Numbered from the stretch's first letter, positions 8,024 through 16,573 are shown. The stretch: DNA of 49,444 bases from Tardiphaga sp. (GCA_030147505.1 JASBVG010000043.1:1-49444); one strand, 5' to 3'. Notes: generated by a model from the sequence alone, not told the origin. Translations and numbers: made by a program.

Positions 8024-9863
8024 GTTCGCGTGCGGCGGTCTCAGTGCCCCGCCGACGACCGATAGCGATCATCGGACGTTGGATGTGCAAGGGCCCGCCA
8101 GAAACATAAACCTGCGGATCGAGGACATCAGCAAGACGCTGGTCAGCGATATTCCCGACGTGCTCCTCGATCTGCTCGAGGTCGCGGCCTACGTATATTG
8201 CGCCGACCAACAAACCCGGCGTGGCTCGGAATATCTCACCGACTACGGCACCGCCTGGCGGCGCGAGATGGTTTTCCGGATACCCGTTCGATCACCCGGC
8301 ATCTGGCAGTCGACGGAAGTGCGCGAGGGTTTGGCAGATCTGCTCGGGTTTTTGTCGGACGACCACTTCACATTCGAATTTGTGCCCGCGCAGAATCCCG
8401 TGGCCGGGAGAGAAGCTTACTTCTCCAATCTCACTGACGAATTGGATAATCCTGATGAAATTGCCCTCTTCTCGGGGGGGCTCGACTCTTTTGCTGGAGC
8501 GATCGAGGCCCAACGAGCGGGCAAGAGATTAGTGCTAGTGGGACACTACGCGGCATCCAAGGTCCTCAGCATTCAAAGGCAACTGATCGACGGGCTTGCT
8601 TGGCGGGCCCCCGGGCCGCGGATCCTCTTCGTTCCGGTAAATGTTGCCAACACAGGTGTCGAACCGGTGGAATATACGCAGCGCACCAGGTCTTTCCTGT
8701 TCGCCGCTCTCGGGCTTGTTGTCGCCAGGATGTTCGGCAAAGACGAAATCACGTTTTTCGAGAATGGCGTCGTCAGCCTGAATATCCCCATTGCCGGGGA
8801 TGTTGTGGGAGCGCGAGCAACCCGCACCACCCATCCCCGCGTCATTCGTGGATTTGAGCACTTCTTCTCATCCGTGCTCGATCGAGAGATCCGCGTGCAA
8901 ACGCCGTTTCGCTGGCTGACCAAAGCCGATGTGGCTCGCAAGATCAGCGAGCATGGCGGCGGCGATCTGCTGGCAATGACCAACAGCTGCACTCGTCCCC
9001 GTGCGATGACGACCAAACACCCCCACTGCGGAGTGTGCTCACAATGTATTGACCGCCGTTTCGCCGTGCTTGCGGCTGGCCTCGGCGAACTGGAATCATC
9101 AGACCTGTACGGCGTAGAGCTGTTGACCGGCGACCGTACGCACGACCGTGATGTGCGCATGGCGGCAGCCTACGTGAAGTTCTTCAGGGATTTTCCGGCA
9201 ACTCCCAAAAATCGTTTCCTGGTCGAATATCCGCAGATTACTTCCGCCCTCGACCATTTCCCGGACACGCCGCGCGACCAAGCAGCCGATCGAATCTACG
9301 ACATGTACATGCGTCATCATGCTGACGTTATGAGCGTGCTTAAAGCCGCCGGTGAATCCCACATTCCTCAACTAACCGAGGGGACGCTTCCGGCCGGATC
9401 CCTCCTGGCGATGCTGTTCAACCGGAGCCGGGTAGAAGTACCCGTGGCATCGACGTACCAGGAAGAAGCCAGATCCTTCATGGACCGGCTCAAGGCGCCT
9501 GTCTGCGAATTCGCCGTGGACGATGGTGCGCACCAGATCCGATTTCGTGGTGACTTGGTGTTGGAAGGCAAGAATTTCGAGGTTTTTAAGGCGCTGCTCC
9601 CGGCATTTCGGGAGGGAAAGGCGAAAGGCACCGAAGTCGTGTACTTCCGATCCCCGGACCTAGCTCTCACCCTCGCGGTGTCGGAGGTATCGCTGCGCCA
9701 GCAGGTTGGCCGGCTGCGCGAGGTCGTGACGGAGCAGCTGGCCGTCGATCAGGGACTCCCGTTCGACGTGGACGACGTCATCGAGAATCAGATCGGGAAG
9801 GGCTACCGAATCAACCCGCAGTTACGTGAGCTGTCGCTCGGTGATTTGCTTCAGCAAAATTAA
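8013..9863 (+). CDS. QueC-like PP-loop enzyme fused to a winged-helix-like C-terminal domain
   Basis: A 616-residue protein. Residues 154-159 are SGGLDS, the PP-loop that binds ATP in QueC (7-cyano-7-deazaguanine synthase) and related N-type ATP pyrophosphatases. Cysteines 326, 339, 342 and 345 repeat the zinc-binding cysteine set of QueC. The protein is far longer than housekeeping QueC (about 220-230 residues): it has about 150 extra N-terminal residues and a C-terminal part (about 500-605) with a helix-rich, basic SLRQQVGRLREVV segment and a GKGYRINP end that resembles the winged-helix output domain of OmpR-type regulators. QueC-like proteins occur in phage-defence systems, where they can attach deazapurines to DNA or protein. 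Here no other queuosine genes are present, so a defence or modification role is more likely than tRNA modification. The substrate is unknown. Confidence 0.75.
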   Translation: MRHEFACGGLSAPPTTDSDHRTLDVQGPARNINLRIEDISKTLVSDIPDVLLDLLEVAAYVYCADQQTRRGSEYLTDYGTAWRREMVFRIPVRSPGIWQSTEVREGLADLLGFLSDDHFTFEFVPAQNPVAGREAYFSNLTDELDNPDEIALFSGGLDSFAGAIEAQRAGKRLVLVGHYAASKVLSIQRQLIDGLAWRAPGPRILFVPVNVANTGVEPVEYTQRTRSFLFAALGLVVARMFGKDEITFFENGVVSLNIPIAGDVVGARATRTTHPRVIRGFEHFFSSVLDREIRVQTPFRWLTKADVARKISEHGGGDLLAMTNSCTRPRAMTTKHPHCGVCSQCIDRRFAVLAAGLGELESSDLYGVELLTGDRTHDRDVRMAAAYVKFFRDFPATPKNRFLVEYPQITSALDHFPDTPRDQAADRIYDMYMRHHADVMSVLKAAGESHIPQLTEGTLPAGSLLAMLFNRSRVEVPVASTYQEEARSFMDRLKAPVCEFAVDDGAHQIRFRGDLVLEGKNFEVFKALLPAFREGKAKGTEVVYFRSPDLALTLAVSEVSLRQQVGRLREVVTEQLAVDQGLPFDVDDVIENQIGKGYRINPQLRELSLGDLLQQN

Positions 9864-9867
9864 GCGC

Positions 9868-9950
9868 TGTCACACTCATCGGATGCCGATGTCACAACCT
9901 CGGATGTAATCTTGAGGGCTTCTGCGATCCGGTAGCCTGCTGCTGTCACA
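9868..9950. promoter_or_regulatory. Repeated TGTCACA boxes with a nested palindrome upstream of the AlpA-like gene
   Basis: TGTCACA occurs at 9868-9874, 9890-9896 and 9944-9950. Between the first two lies a perfect inverted repeat, CATCGG-ATG-CCGATG (9877-9891). This cluster lies between the QueC-like gene and the AlpA-like gene and looks like a regulator-binding region or a small transcript hairpin. No T-run follows the palindrome, so a terminator is less likely. Confidence 0.35.
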
Positions 9951-10060
9951 ACAAACTTCGGCCCTGATTATATCAGCTGACGGTCATTCCCGCGAAAATT
10001 GAGGCACTTCCAAGGGGCTCTTCGAAGCCCGGAAGACCTCGGTTTCACGGAGTGACGTTC

Positions 10061-10264
10061 ATGACGAAACACCTAAACCAGATCGATCTCGCCGATCGCT
10101 GGAACATCTCCCACCGCACACTCGAGCGCTGGCGCTGGACTGGCGAAGGCCCGCAGTTCGTCAAACTCGGTGGCCGCGTTGTTTATCGCCTTGAGGACAT
10201 CGAGGCTTTTGAGGCCGACCAGCTGCGGGCGAGCACGCCGCGGCGGCAGACGGGCGCGCAGTAA
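10061..10264 (+). CDS. AlpA/excisionase-like helix-turn-helix protein
   Basis: A 67-residue MerR-type helix-turn-helix protein: IDLADRWNISHRTLERWRW is the recognition helix region, followed by the wing GPQFVKLGGRVVYRLEDIEAFE. This pattern is shared by AlpA-like regulators and excisionases of phages and P4-like satellites. I place the start at the ATG at 10061 because GGAG at 10049-10052 lies 8 bases before it; a GTG at 10052 overlaps that site. It is the first gene of the prophage-like block and 47 bases upstream of the primase gene. Confidence 0.85.
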   Translation: MTKHLNQIDLADRWNISHRTLERWRWTGEGPQFVKLGGRVVYRLEDIEAFEADQLRASTPRRQTGAQ

Positions 10265-10311
10265 TTGCGCTTTCTCCACCATCTTGCCGTCCTCCCGCTG
10301 GAGCACCTCCT

Positions 10312-12666
10312 GTGGCTTCTCATCCTTCTTATGGCCAGAGCCTGATGCTGGCTGCGTGCGCTCCCGACGCCGAGCAGATCGAGCGGTATCTCAGGACGGT
10401 GTTCGGACACTGTGACGGGCTTATCCCGGTTCGCGGTATCCCCGAGAAGGGCCGCAGCGCGCTATCACGACCGCAGAATATCTGGCTGCCCGTGGACGAG
10501 GAGGCGCCAGCCCACATCCATGATTTTGCGCGAGCGGCGGCTCAATCCGGTCTCGCCGTGTTCGTCGTTCCCGGCACGGTCGCAAAAACGGGCGTGGCAG
10601 GCGCAAACGATATTCAGCAGATGCAGACGGCCCTGGTCGATCTCGACCATGGCGACATCGGTGCCAAGCGGGACCACCTGGCTCGTCATCTGGGCGAACC
10701 CACCCTCGAGGTGGCATCCGGCGGTGTGACGGCCGAAGGCCAGCGCAAGCTCCACCTGTACTGGCGTTTATCGGAAGCAGCCGAGGGTGACGACATCGCG
10801 CTCCTGTGCCGCGCGCGGCACATGCTCGCCGCGAAAGTCGGAGGTGATCCGGCTTTTGGATCGGCTCACCAGCCTATTCGGGTGGCGGGCACGATCCACA
10901 ACAAGTCAGGAACGCCGCGCCTTGTCGAGATCCTGCATCAGCGGGAGCGCGATTTCCACCTGGCTGATCTGGTCGAAGCCGTCGAAGCGATGCCGCCGCT
11001 GGACGGTGTCGTCGTCTCTGAGCCCGCTGCTGGAAATCGAGCAAAGAACGGCAAGGCGACCGCTCTGTTCGGAAAGAAGATTCGGGAGGGCGGTGTCGAT
11101 GAGACCACGCGCTTCGAAGCGCTCACGCGGATCATCGGCTACTGGGTCCGCCGCTGCCGCGACGGCCATGTGACCGTCGACCAGGCCTGGAATGAGATCG
11201 CCGATTTCAATCTGGCCCAGATCGATCCGCCATGGCCTGAAGACCGCCTCCGCCACGAGGCCGGCAAAATCTGGAAGCTCGATCGCAACCGGCACGATGG
11301 CGCAAGCACCTGCGACGCGCCTGAAGCCAACGACAACACCAACAGCGTCATAGCGTCAGCACTGAGCGAGGATGGTCTCGCCGAGGAGTTCTCCCGAATC
11401 CACGGCAATGATTGGCGGTACGTTGCCGGCTGGGCCCAGTGGCTCACCTGGACGGGTACCGTGTGGCGGCGCGAAAGCACGCTGCTCGCCTATGATCTTG
11501 CACGCAAGATCTGCAGGGCCAGCGCGGCTCAGGCCCATCCAAAAGCACGGGCGAAGATCTCTTCAGCGTCGACGATTGCTGCGGTGGAGCGGATTGCGCG
11601 CGCCGATCGCCGTCATGCTCAGGGCACCGAGGTCTGGGACCGGGATCCGTGGGTGCTGAATACGCCTGAAGGTCTCGTGTATCTTCGGAGCGGCGAGACC
11701 GGCTCCCATGATCGGGCACTCGCGATGACGAAGATCACCAGCGCGTCGCCTCGGGGTACATGCACTATCTGGAACGAGTTCCTGGCGACCGTCACCGGCG
11801 GCGATGTCGACCTACAATGCTATCTGCAGCGGATGGCGGGCTACTGCCTGACCGGCGTCACCACCGAACACGCGCTGTTCTTCCTCTACGGCACCGGCGC
11901 CAATGGCAAATCGGTCTTCGCCAACACGCTGATCACGCTGCTGGGCGATTATGCGGCGGTGGCAGCCATGGACATGTTCATGGCGAGCCACGGCGACCGC
12001 CATCCGACCGACATGGCGGGCCTGCGCGGCGCCCGGGTCGTCACCGCTATAGAGACCGAGCAGGGCAGCCGTTGGGCGGAGAGCAAACTGAAGGCGCTGA
12101 CGGGCGGCGACAAGATCACCGCACGATTTATGCGCCAGGATTTCTTCGAGTTCGTGCCCCAGTTCAAGCTGCTGATCGTCGGTAATCACAAACCCTCGAT
12201 CCGCAATGTCGACGAGGCCATGCGCCGGCGCCTGCACATGGTGCCGTTCACCATCACCATCCCGCCCGCGAAGCGCGACAAGACCCTGCCCGAGCGCCTG
12301 CTGGCCGAGCGCGACGGCATCCTCGCCTGGGCCCTGGAAGGTTGCCTCCAGTGGCAGCGCGTCGGGCTCCAGCCGCCGCCAGCGGTCATGGCGGCGACCG
12401 ACGAATATTTCGAAGCCGAAGATGCGATCGGCCGCTGGATCGACGAGCGCTGCGACCTTGGGAGTCAGTGCACCGAGGCGTCCAACGCGCTCTTCGCGGA
12501 CTGGAAGCTCTGGGCCGAGAAAAACGGCGAATATGCCGGCTCGAACAAGCGCTTTGCCGAAACCCTGATCGGCCGCGGCCTCGAGCGATGGCGCAGCAGC
12601 CAGGCCAAGGGATTTCGGGGCATCGCCCTTCGCCCCCACCCCAGCTCAACCACCATGGAGTTCTGA
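10312..12666 (+). CDS. P4-type bifunctional primase-helicase
   Basis: A 784-residue replication protein. The N-terminal part (about 20-240) looks like a RepB/prim-pol type primase domain, with DLDHG near residue 117 as a probable metal-binding segment and a later HLYW strand. A linker with a D5-N-type domain follows (about 370-500), then an SF3/P4 helicase with Walker A GTGANGKS around residue 530 and a downstream RFMRQDFFEF region. It would prime and unwind the element's DNA for autonomous replication after excision. The GTG start has TGGAG 8 bases upstream; an ATG 11 codons later is an alternative. Found in P4 satellites, phages and plasmids alike. Confidence 0.9.
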   Translation: MASHPSYGQSLMLAACAPDAEQIERYLRTVFGHCDGLIPVRGIPEKGRSALSRPQNIWLPVDEEAPAHIHDFARAAAQSGLAVFVVPGTVAKTGVAGANDIQQMQTALVDLDHGDIGAKRDHLARHLGEPTLEVASGGVTAEGQRKLHLYWRLSEAAEGDDIALLCRARHMLAAKVGGDPAFGSAHQPIRVAGTIHNKSGTPRLVEILHQRERDFHLADLVEAVEAMPPLDGVVVSEPAAGNRAKNGKATALFGKKIREGGVDETTRFEALTRIIGYWVRRCRDGHVTVDQAWNEIADFNLAQIDPPWPEDRLRHEAGKIWKLDRNRHDGASTCDAPEANDNTNSVIASALSEDGLAEEFSRIHGNDWRYVAGWAQWLTWTGTVWRRESTLLAYDLARKICRASAAQAHPKARAKISSASTIAAVERIARADRRHAQGTEVWDRDPWVLNTPEGLVYLRSGETGSHDRALAMTKITSASPRGTCTIWNEFLATVTGGDVDLQCYLQRMAGYCLTGVTTEHALFFLYGTGANGKSVFANTLITLLGDYAAVAAMDMFMASHGDRHPTDMAGLRGARVVTAIETEQGSRWAESKLKALTGGDKITARFMRQDFFEFVPQFKLLIVGNHKPSIRNVDEAMRRRLHMVPFTITIPPAKRDKTLPERLLAERDGILAWALEGCLQWQRVGLQPPPAVMAATDEYFEAEDAIGRWIDERCDLGSQCTEASNALFADWKLWAEKNGEYAGSNKRFAETLIGRGLERWRSSQAKGFRGIALRPHPSSTTMEF

Positions 12667-12668
12667 TC

Positions 12669-12890
12669 ATGGCCCGGATTTTGCCGAAAGTGCCGGATGT
12701 GCCGGATTGCTTCATTATCACCGTCATGCGCGCGCATGCGCACGCGCGTAACGCCTATAAGGGGGAACCCGGCACATCCGGCACTCCCGGCATTTTGTCT
12801 CGCTCCGGCGGCCCGGCCGATCGCGCCCTCCGGCCCCATGAGACGCCCCCCTGCGGCCAGCTCCCCTTCAACGGGGAGGCGGCACGATGA
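12669..12890 (+). CDS. Small hypothetical protein after the primase
   Basis: A 73-residue frame starting MARILPKVPDVPDC, 2 bases after the primase stop and overlapping the next gene in ATGA. It has no recognisable domain. The tight spacing on both sides supports a real gene; base composition alone would not, because the region has repetitive GC-rich segments. Confidence 0.45.
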   Translation: MARILPKVPDVPDCFIITVMRAHAHARNAYKGEPGTSGTPGILSRSGGPADRALRPHETPPCGQLPFNGEAAR

Positions 12891-13096
12891 GGTGGCATCC
12901 CCGCGGCTGTGGCGGCGAGCGCCGCAGCGCCGATGACGTCAAACGCGATGGCTGGCGGGAGATGGGGCTGCTCGCCATTTCGGCTGCCGATCCCCGGCTG
13001 TCCTGGCCCGAGCGCGAACTCATCCGTCAATTGGGGGAAAAGCTCTACGGCCCGTCTCCCGCAGCAAGGAGGGTGAACCATGGCGCGGGGTCGTAA
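12887..13096 (+). CDS. Small hypothetical protein
   Basis: A 69-residue basic protein without a recognised domain. It overlaps the previous gene by 4 bases and the next by 17, consistent with a compact phage operon. Function unknown. Confidence 0.5.
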   Translation: MRWHPRGCGGERRSADDVKRDGWREMGLLAISAADPRLSWPERELIRQLGEKLYGPSPAARRVNHGAGS

Positions 13097-13667
13097 GCGG
13101 AAGGCCGGCGCTCGCCACCCTTCAGGTAAGTTGGTGCAGCCCGGCGCCGGCGAACTCCAGCGCGAGGTGATGGCAACCGTGATCGAGGCTCGGCAGCGCC
13201 ATTACGGCGTGACGGCGAAGCAGGCGCGGGACGAGCGGCTGGGAACAGCCCTTGGGCGGCTTGCCTTTGCCGGGACGATTACTGCTGACCAATATGCCGC
13301 AGGCGAGATGTACGGCGAGATCATGGCCCGCAACCGTGCGGTCATGGGCTTGCCCATGGATCAGCCGCGCTCGGTCTCGGGTCTGCTGATCAACGAGGGT
13401 ATATTCGGTGGTGGTTCGCCCGACCATGATCCGGCGCTGGTCGAGAAGATCCGGCGGCGTGCCGCCAGTGCGATCCTGATGCTGCGTTCGGTTGACAGCG
13501 ACGCTTCGGCCAAGGTCGGCCGCAGGCCCAGCCAGCTGGTGCACGCGGTGGTTTGCGACGAAGTGGATGCATCGCGCTGGTCACAGGCAGACCGCATCAA
13601 CCTTGGCCGTGGTCTCGATGCTTTGATCCGACTGTTCCGCATCGGCGGCGACAGTTGTTGTCAGTAG
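13080..13667 (+). CDS. Hypothetical phage protein of the replication-packaging interval
   Basis: A 195-residue protein with a very basic N-terminus (MARGRKRKAGARHPSG) and a helical body. The start has a strong AAGGAGGG ribosome binding site. It lies between the primase and the HNH nuclease, where phages often carry small DNA-binding or terminase-related proteins; the basic tail fits nucleic-acid binding. No family is recognised. Confidence 0.65.
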   Translation: MARGRKRKAGARHPSGKLVQPGAGELQREVMATVIEARQRHYGVTAKQARDERLGTALGRLAFAGTITADQYAAGEMYGEIMARNRAVMGLPMDQPRSVSGLLINEGIFGGGSPDHDPALVEKIRRRAASAILMLRSVDSDASAKVGRRPSQLVHAVVCDEVDASRWSQADRINLGRGLDALIRLFRIGGDSCCQ

Positions 13668-13828
13668 CTCTCCCCTACCATGTTCGGTAACGAACTGAGT
13701 TTGTTGGGTTATTTTAGGATTTTCATTGACCGGAGTTGCGATCTGCTGTAGTGCTTCCGAAATAGAGAATTCAGAACTGCGCCCGGAGCCCACCAGCTTC
13801 GGGCGTTGCTCGTTTCAGGCGTTGTGCC

Positions 13829-14095
13829 ATGACCCCACGGCTACGAGGACGTCGGGCGGTCGCGCAGCGCCTCCGAAGATTACGGGCCGAGCCACTCTGC
13901 CGGGACTGTGCTGCCAAGGGCCTCGTCAGGGCAGCCACGGTGCCCGACCACATCGTCCCGCTGAGCAAGGATGGCAGCGACGATGACACCAACATCCGCT
14001 GCCTTTGTGCTGACTGTCACCGGGTTCGCACCGCCGAGCAGTTCGGCCATCGCAGGACGGTTCCCACCGGTCCGGATGGCTGGCCGATCGGCTGA
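13829..14095 (+). CDS. HNH endonuclease
   Basis: An 88-residue HNH nuclease. The zinc-binding pair C-R-D-C (near residues 24-27) and C-L-C-A-D-C-H (near 58-64) surround the catalytic core VPDHIVPLSKDGSDDDTNIR. Small HNH proteins next to terminase genes in HK97-type phages are known to assist DNA packaging by nicking. Here the terminase genes are 2.9 kb downstream, separated by a methyltransferase and a toxin-antitoxin pair, which is an unusually large gap for that arrangement. Confidence 0.9.
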   Translation: MTPRLRGRRAVAQRLRRLRAEPLCRDCAAKGLVRAATVPDHIVPLSKDGSDDDTNIRCLCADCHRVRTAEQFGHRRTVPTGPDGWPIG

Positions 14096-14096
14096 T

Positions 14097-14114
14097 CCCC
14101 CCGGGGGGGGGGGG
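14097..14114. repeat. Homopolymer tract: C6 followed by G12
   Basis: Six C (14097-14102) run directly into twelve G (14103-14114), 1 base after the HNH stop and about 80 bases before the methyltransferase start. Such tracts slip during replication and can also be mis-assembled. Confidence 0.9.
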
Positions 14115-14193
14115 CGAAACTCTGGGCCGCGCGGGGTGGAAACCGCACCGGCCGCAAAGTTTTCACGACCGCGAGTTAGCGACCGGGGGTCAA

Positions 14194-15453
14194 ATGATAG
14201 AATGGCCGGCGGATAAGGTGGAGCGCAGGAGCATCTCGTCCCTCGTCCCCTATGCCCGTAACGCTCGCACCCATTCCGACGAACAGGTGGCCCAGATTGC
14301 CGCCTCGATCCGTGAATGGGGTTGGACGGTGCCGGTTCTGGTCGATGAGGAAGGCGGCCTGATCGCCGGCCACGGCCGGGTTCTTGCAGCCCGCAAACTA
14401 GGCATCGCTGAAATTCCGGTGATGATCGCCGCTGGTTGGACCGAGGCGCAGAAGCGCGCCTATGTGCTGGCCGACAACAAGCTGGCGCTCAACGCCGGCT
14501 GGGATACCGATCTGCTGCGCGTCGAGCTGACCGATCTGCAGGCCTTCGACTTCGATCTGGGCCTCACCGGCTTCTCCGAAGATGAGCTGGCCGCACTGAT
14601 TGCCGACAGGACCGAAGGCCTGACCGATCCCGATGCCGTGCCGGAAGCACCCATCGACCCCGTCACGGTTCCGGGCGATGTCTGGCTGCTCGGCAAACAC
14701 CGCCTCGTCTGCGGCGACAGCACCGACGCCGACACCGTCGCCAAGGCGCTGAACGGCATCACGCCGCATCTAATGGTCACCGATCCGCCCTATGGCGTGG
14801 AATATGATCCAGCATGGCGCGAACAGGCCGGCGTCAGCGCCAGCGGCTCGGCCAAGGGCAAGGTCATGAACGACGATAAGGCCGACTGGCGCGAGGCCTG
14901 GTCTCTGTTCCCGGGCGATGTCGCCTATGTCTGGCACGCGGGGCTCTTTGCCGGCGTCGTCGGCGACAGTCTCGCGGCGTGCGGCTTCCAGCTCCGCTCC
15001 CAGATCATCTGGGACAAGGGCCAGCTCGTCCTGTCCCGTGGCGACTATCACTGGGAGCATGAGCCCTGCTGGTATGCCGTCAAAAAGGGCGCCACGGGCC
15101 ATTGGGCCGGCGACCGCAAGCAGACCACCATCTGGCACATTCCCAAGCCGAAGAAGAACGAGACCGGCCACGGCACCCAGAAGCCCGTCGAGTGCATGAA
15201 GCGGCCGATCGAGAACAACAGCAGCCCGGGACAGGCGGTGTACGAGCCGTTCTCGGGGTCTGGTACCACGATTATCGCCGGGGAGATGACGGGTCGTTCG
15301 ATCCATGCGATCGAGCTGAACCCGGCATATGTCGATGTCACGATACAGCGCTGGCAGGAGTTCACCGGGCAAGTGGCGGTGCGGGAGTTAGATGGACAGC
15401 GGTTCGACAACTCCGCCGGGTTAAGGCGCGAACTCAAGATGCTTCATGACTGA
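14194..15453 (+). CDS. ParB-like domain fused to a DNA methyltransferase (orphan)
   Basis: A 419-residue protein. Residues 8-120 are a ParB/Sulfiredoxin-type domain (SLVPYARNARTHSDEQ, then GLIAGHGRVLAA). The rest is an N6-adenine or N4-cytosine methyltransferase: DPPYG at 197-201 is the catalytic motif and FSGSGTT near 353 binds S-adenosylmethionine, giving the order of the beta class. Phages commonly carry this fusion without a cognate nuclease, to evade host restriction or mark their own DNA. The ATG follows a GGGGG stretch. The target sequence cannot be read from the protein. Confidence 0.92.
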   Translation: MIEWPADKVERRSISSLVPYARNARTHSDEQVAQIAASIREWGWTVPVLVDEEGGLIAGHGRVLAARKLGIAEIPVMIAAGWTEAQKRAYVLADNKLALNAGWDTDLLRVELTDLQAFDFDLGLTGFSEDELAALIADRTEGLTDPDAVPEAPIDPVTVPGDVWLLGKHRLVCGDSTDADTVAKALNGITPHLMVTDPPYGVEYDPAWREQAGVSASGSAKGKVMNDDKADWREAWSLFPGDVAYVWHAGLFAGVVGDSLAACGFQLRSQIIWDKGQLVLSRGDYHWEHEPCWYAVKKGATGHWAGDRKQTTIWHIPKPKKNETGHGTQKPVECMKRPIENNSSPGQAVYEPFSGSGTTIIAGEMTGRSIHAIELNPAYVDVTIQRWQEFTGQVAVRELDGQRFDNSAGLRRELKMLHD

Positions 15454-15471
15454 ACGAGCCCCGTTGCGGAC

Positions 15472-15493
15472 ATAGCCGCATCATGACGGCTAT
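15472..15493. promoter_or_regulatory. Inverted repeat upstream of the Panacea toxin-antitoxin genes
   Basis: ATAGCCG (15472-15478) and CGGCTAT (15487-15493) form a perfect 7-bp inverted repeat with an 8-base spacer, about 95 bases before the antitoxin start. No T-run follows, so an operator for autoregulation is more likely than a terminator. Confidence 0.4.
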
Positions 15494-15588
15494 TATTGCG
15501 AACGCCTCGCATTAGAATTGCCACTGGACGTTTGCCGTCTGTTCTCCTACATAGGGGCATCGGCACTCTGGAGAGAAAGGGCGTTCCG

Positions 15589-16083
15589 ATGAACCGCGAT
15601 AACGCCCACGACCCCCGGGCGATTGCAAATAAAATTTTGGATATCAGATCGGAAACGGGCGAACCGTTGACGATCATGCAATTGATCAAACTGGTTTACA
15701 TTGCAGATGGGTGGGCCTTGGCGCTGCTCGGCAAACCATTGAGCAGCGAAGCCCCCCAAGCGTGGCAGTATGGCCCCGTCTATCCGAGTGTTTATCGGGC
15801 CTTCAGCGGGATGGGTGCCCGCCCTGTCGAAGGGCGTGCCTATGTCCGCGGCACCACAATTCCGATCAGCGGAGACTTATCCGCTGAAGAGGCTAGTCTG
15901 ATCGATATGGTGGTGCGTGGGTACGGCAAGTTGTCCGCCTATCAGTTGTCGCGCCTCACTCATCAGTCGGGAACTCCTTGGAGCAAGGCTTACGAGGAAG
16001 GTTTGTATACTGAGATCGACGCCGACGAAATGCTCGCTCATTTTGAGAGCCTGAAAGAGAAGAGGCTTGTCAAGCAAGGCTGA
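15589..16083 (+). CDS. Panacea-domain (DUF4065/SocA-like) protein, probable antitoxin
   Basis: A 164-residue protein with the Panacea signature: MQLIKLVYIADGWAL near residue 25-40, then WQYGPVYPSVY, and a C-terminal LSRLTHQSGTPW segment. Panacea proteins are antitoxins that pair with many unrelated toxins. The start ATG lies 8 bases after a GGAGAGAAAGGG ribosome binding site; a longer frame from 15496 lacks one. The downstream membrane-protein gene overlaps its end by 17 bases, the typical coupling of a toxin-antitoxin operon. Antitoxin function is known for the family and inferred here. Confidence 0.82.
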   Translation: MNRDNAHDPRAIANKILDIRSETGEPLTIMQLIKLVYIADGWALALLGKPLSSEAPQAWQYGPVYPSVYRAFSGMGARPVEGRAYVRGTTIPISGDLSAEEASLIDMVVRGYGKLSAYQLSRLTHQSGTPWSKAYEEGLYTEIDADEMLAHFESLKEKRLVKQG

Positions 16084-16573
16084 CGGACCTCTTAGCACCA
16101 TCACCTCCGCTGCCGACATGGCAGAGGAGGCAGTGCGCAGTCTTCCGGTTGAGGACCGCATCAGCGATCTAGAATCCCAGATTGCTAAGATCGAGCCGTT
16201 GCTGGAGCAACTTCAGAAAAACGCTGAAACGTCCGCTAACCTGGCGCATTACATTAAGGATTTGCGAGCCGAGCAAGTCTTCTTCAACAAGGCGCGCTAT
16301 TGGCTGGCCGCCATTGCCGTCGCCGTCGTCATATTGCTGATTCTGCTTCTCTGGATAGCGATTTGGCACTCGGCCAGCCCACTCCTTAAAGCGCCGCCAG
16401 CAGCGATCGCAGCCGTTATTCTTGGCATCGTGTCCGGTATTGTGTTGCTGGTGAACAGTTTCGCCAAGGGTGTATTTAGGTCGACCGCCGAGCGTCACGC
16501 GGACGGATTTTTCCCACCCGCGCTCGATGCCGCTGTCGGTGCTTACAAGAAGATAACGGGCAAGGGGGACTAG
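16067..16573 (+). CDS. Two-helix membrane protein, candidate Panacea-linked toxin
   Basis: A 168-residue protein. An N-terminal coiled-coil-like part (residues 25-70) precedes two transmembrane helices (about 78-100 and 110-133) and a short amphipathic C-terminus. The likely start is TTG at 16067, preceded by AAGAGG; an ATG at 16118 is in frame but has no ribosome binding site. It overlaps the Panacea gene by 17 bases. Panacea partners include membrane-acting toxins, so this fits a toxin that damages the inner membrane. It could instead be a holin-like or superinfection-exclusion protein; no lysis gene is found elsewhere in the prophage block. Confidence 0.6.
   Translation: MSSKADGPLSTITSAADMAEEAVRSLPVEDRISDLESQIAKIEPLLEQLQKNAETSANLAHYIKDLRAEQVFFNKARYWLAAIAVAVVILLILLLWIAIWHSASPLLKAPPAAIAAVILGIVSGIVLLVNSFAKGVFRSTAERHADGFFPPALDAAVGAYKKITGKGD

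Noticed and set aside
7229..9863. Assignment of the QueC pair to the Qat (QatABCD) system or to CBASS
   Set aside because: No QatA ATPase, no TatD-like nuclease and no nucleotide cyclase or CBASS effector is adjacent; the partner protein does not resemble a Qat component I know.
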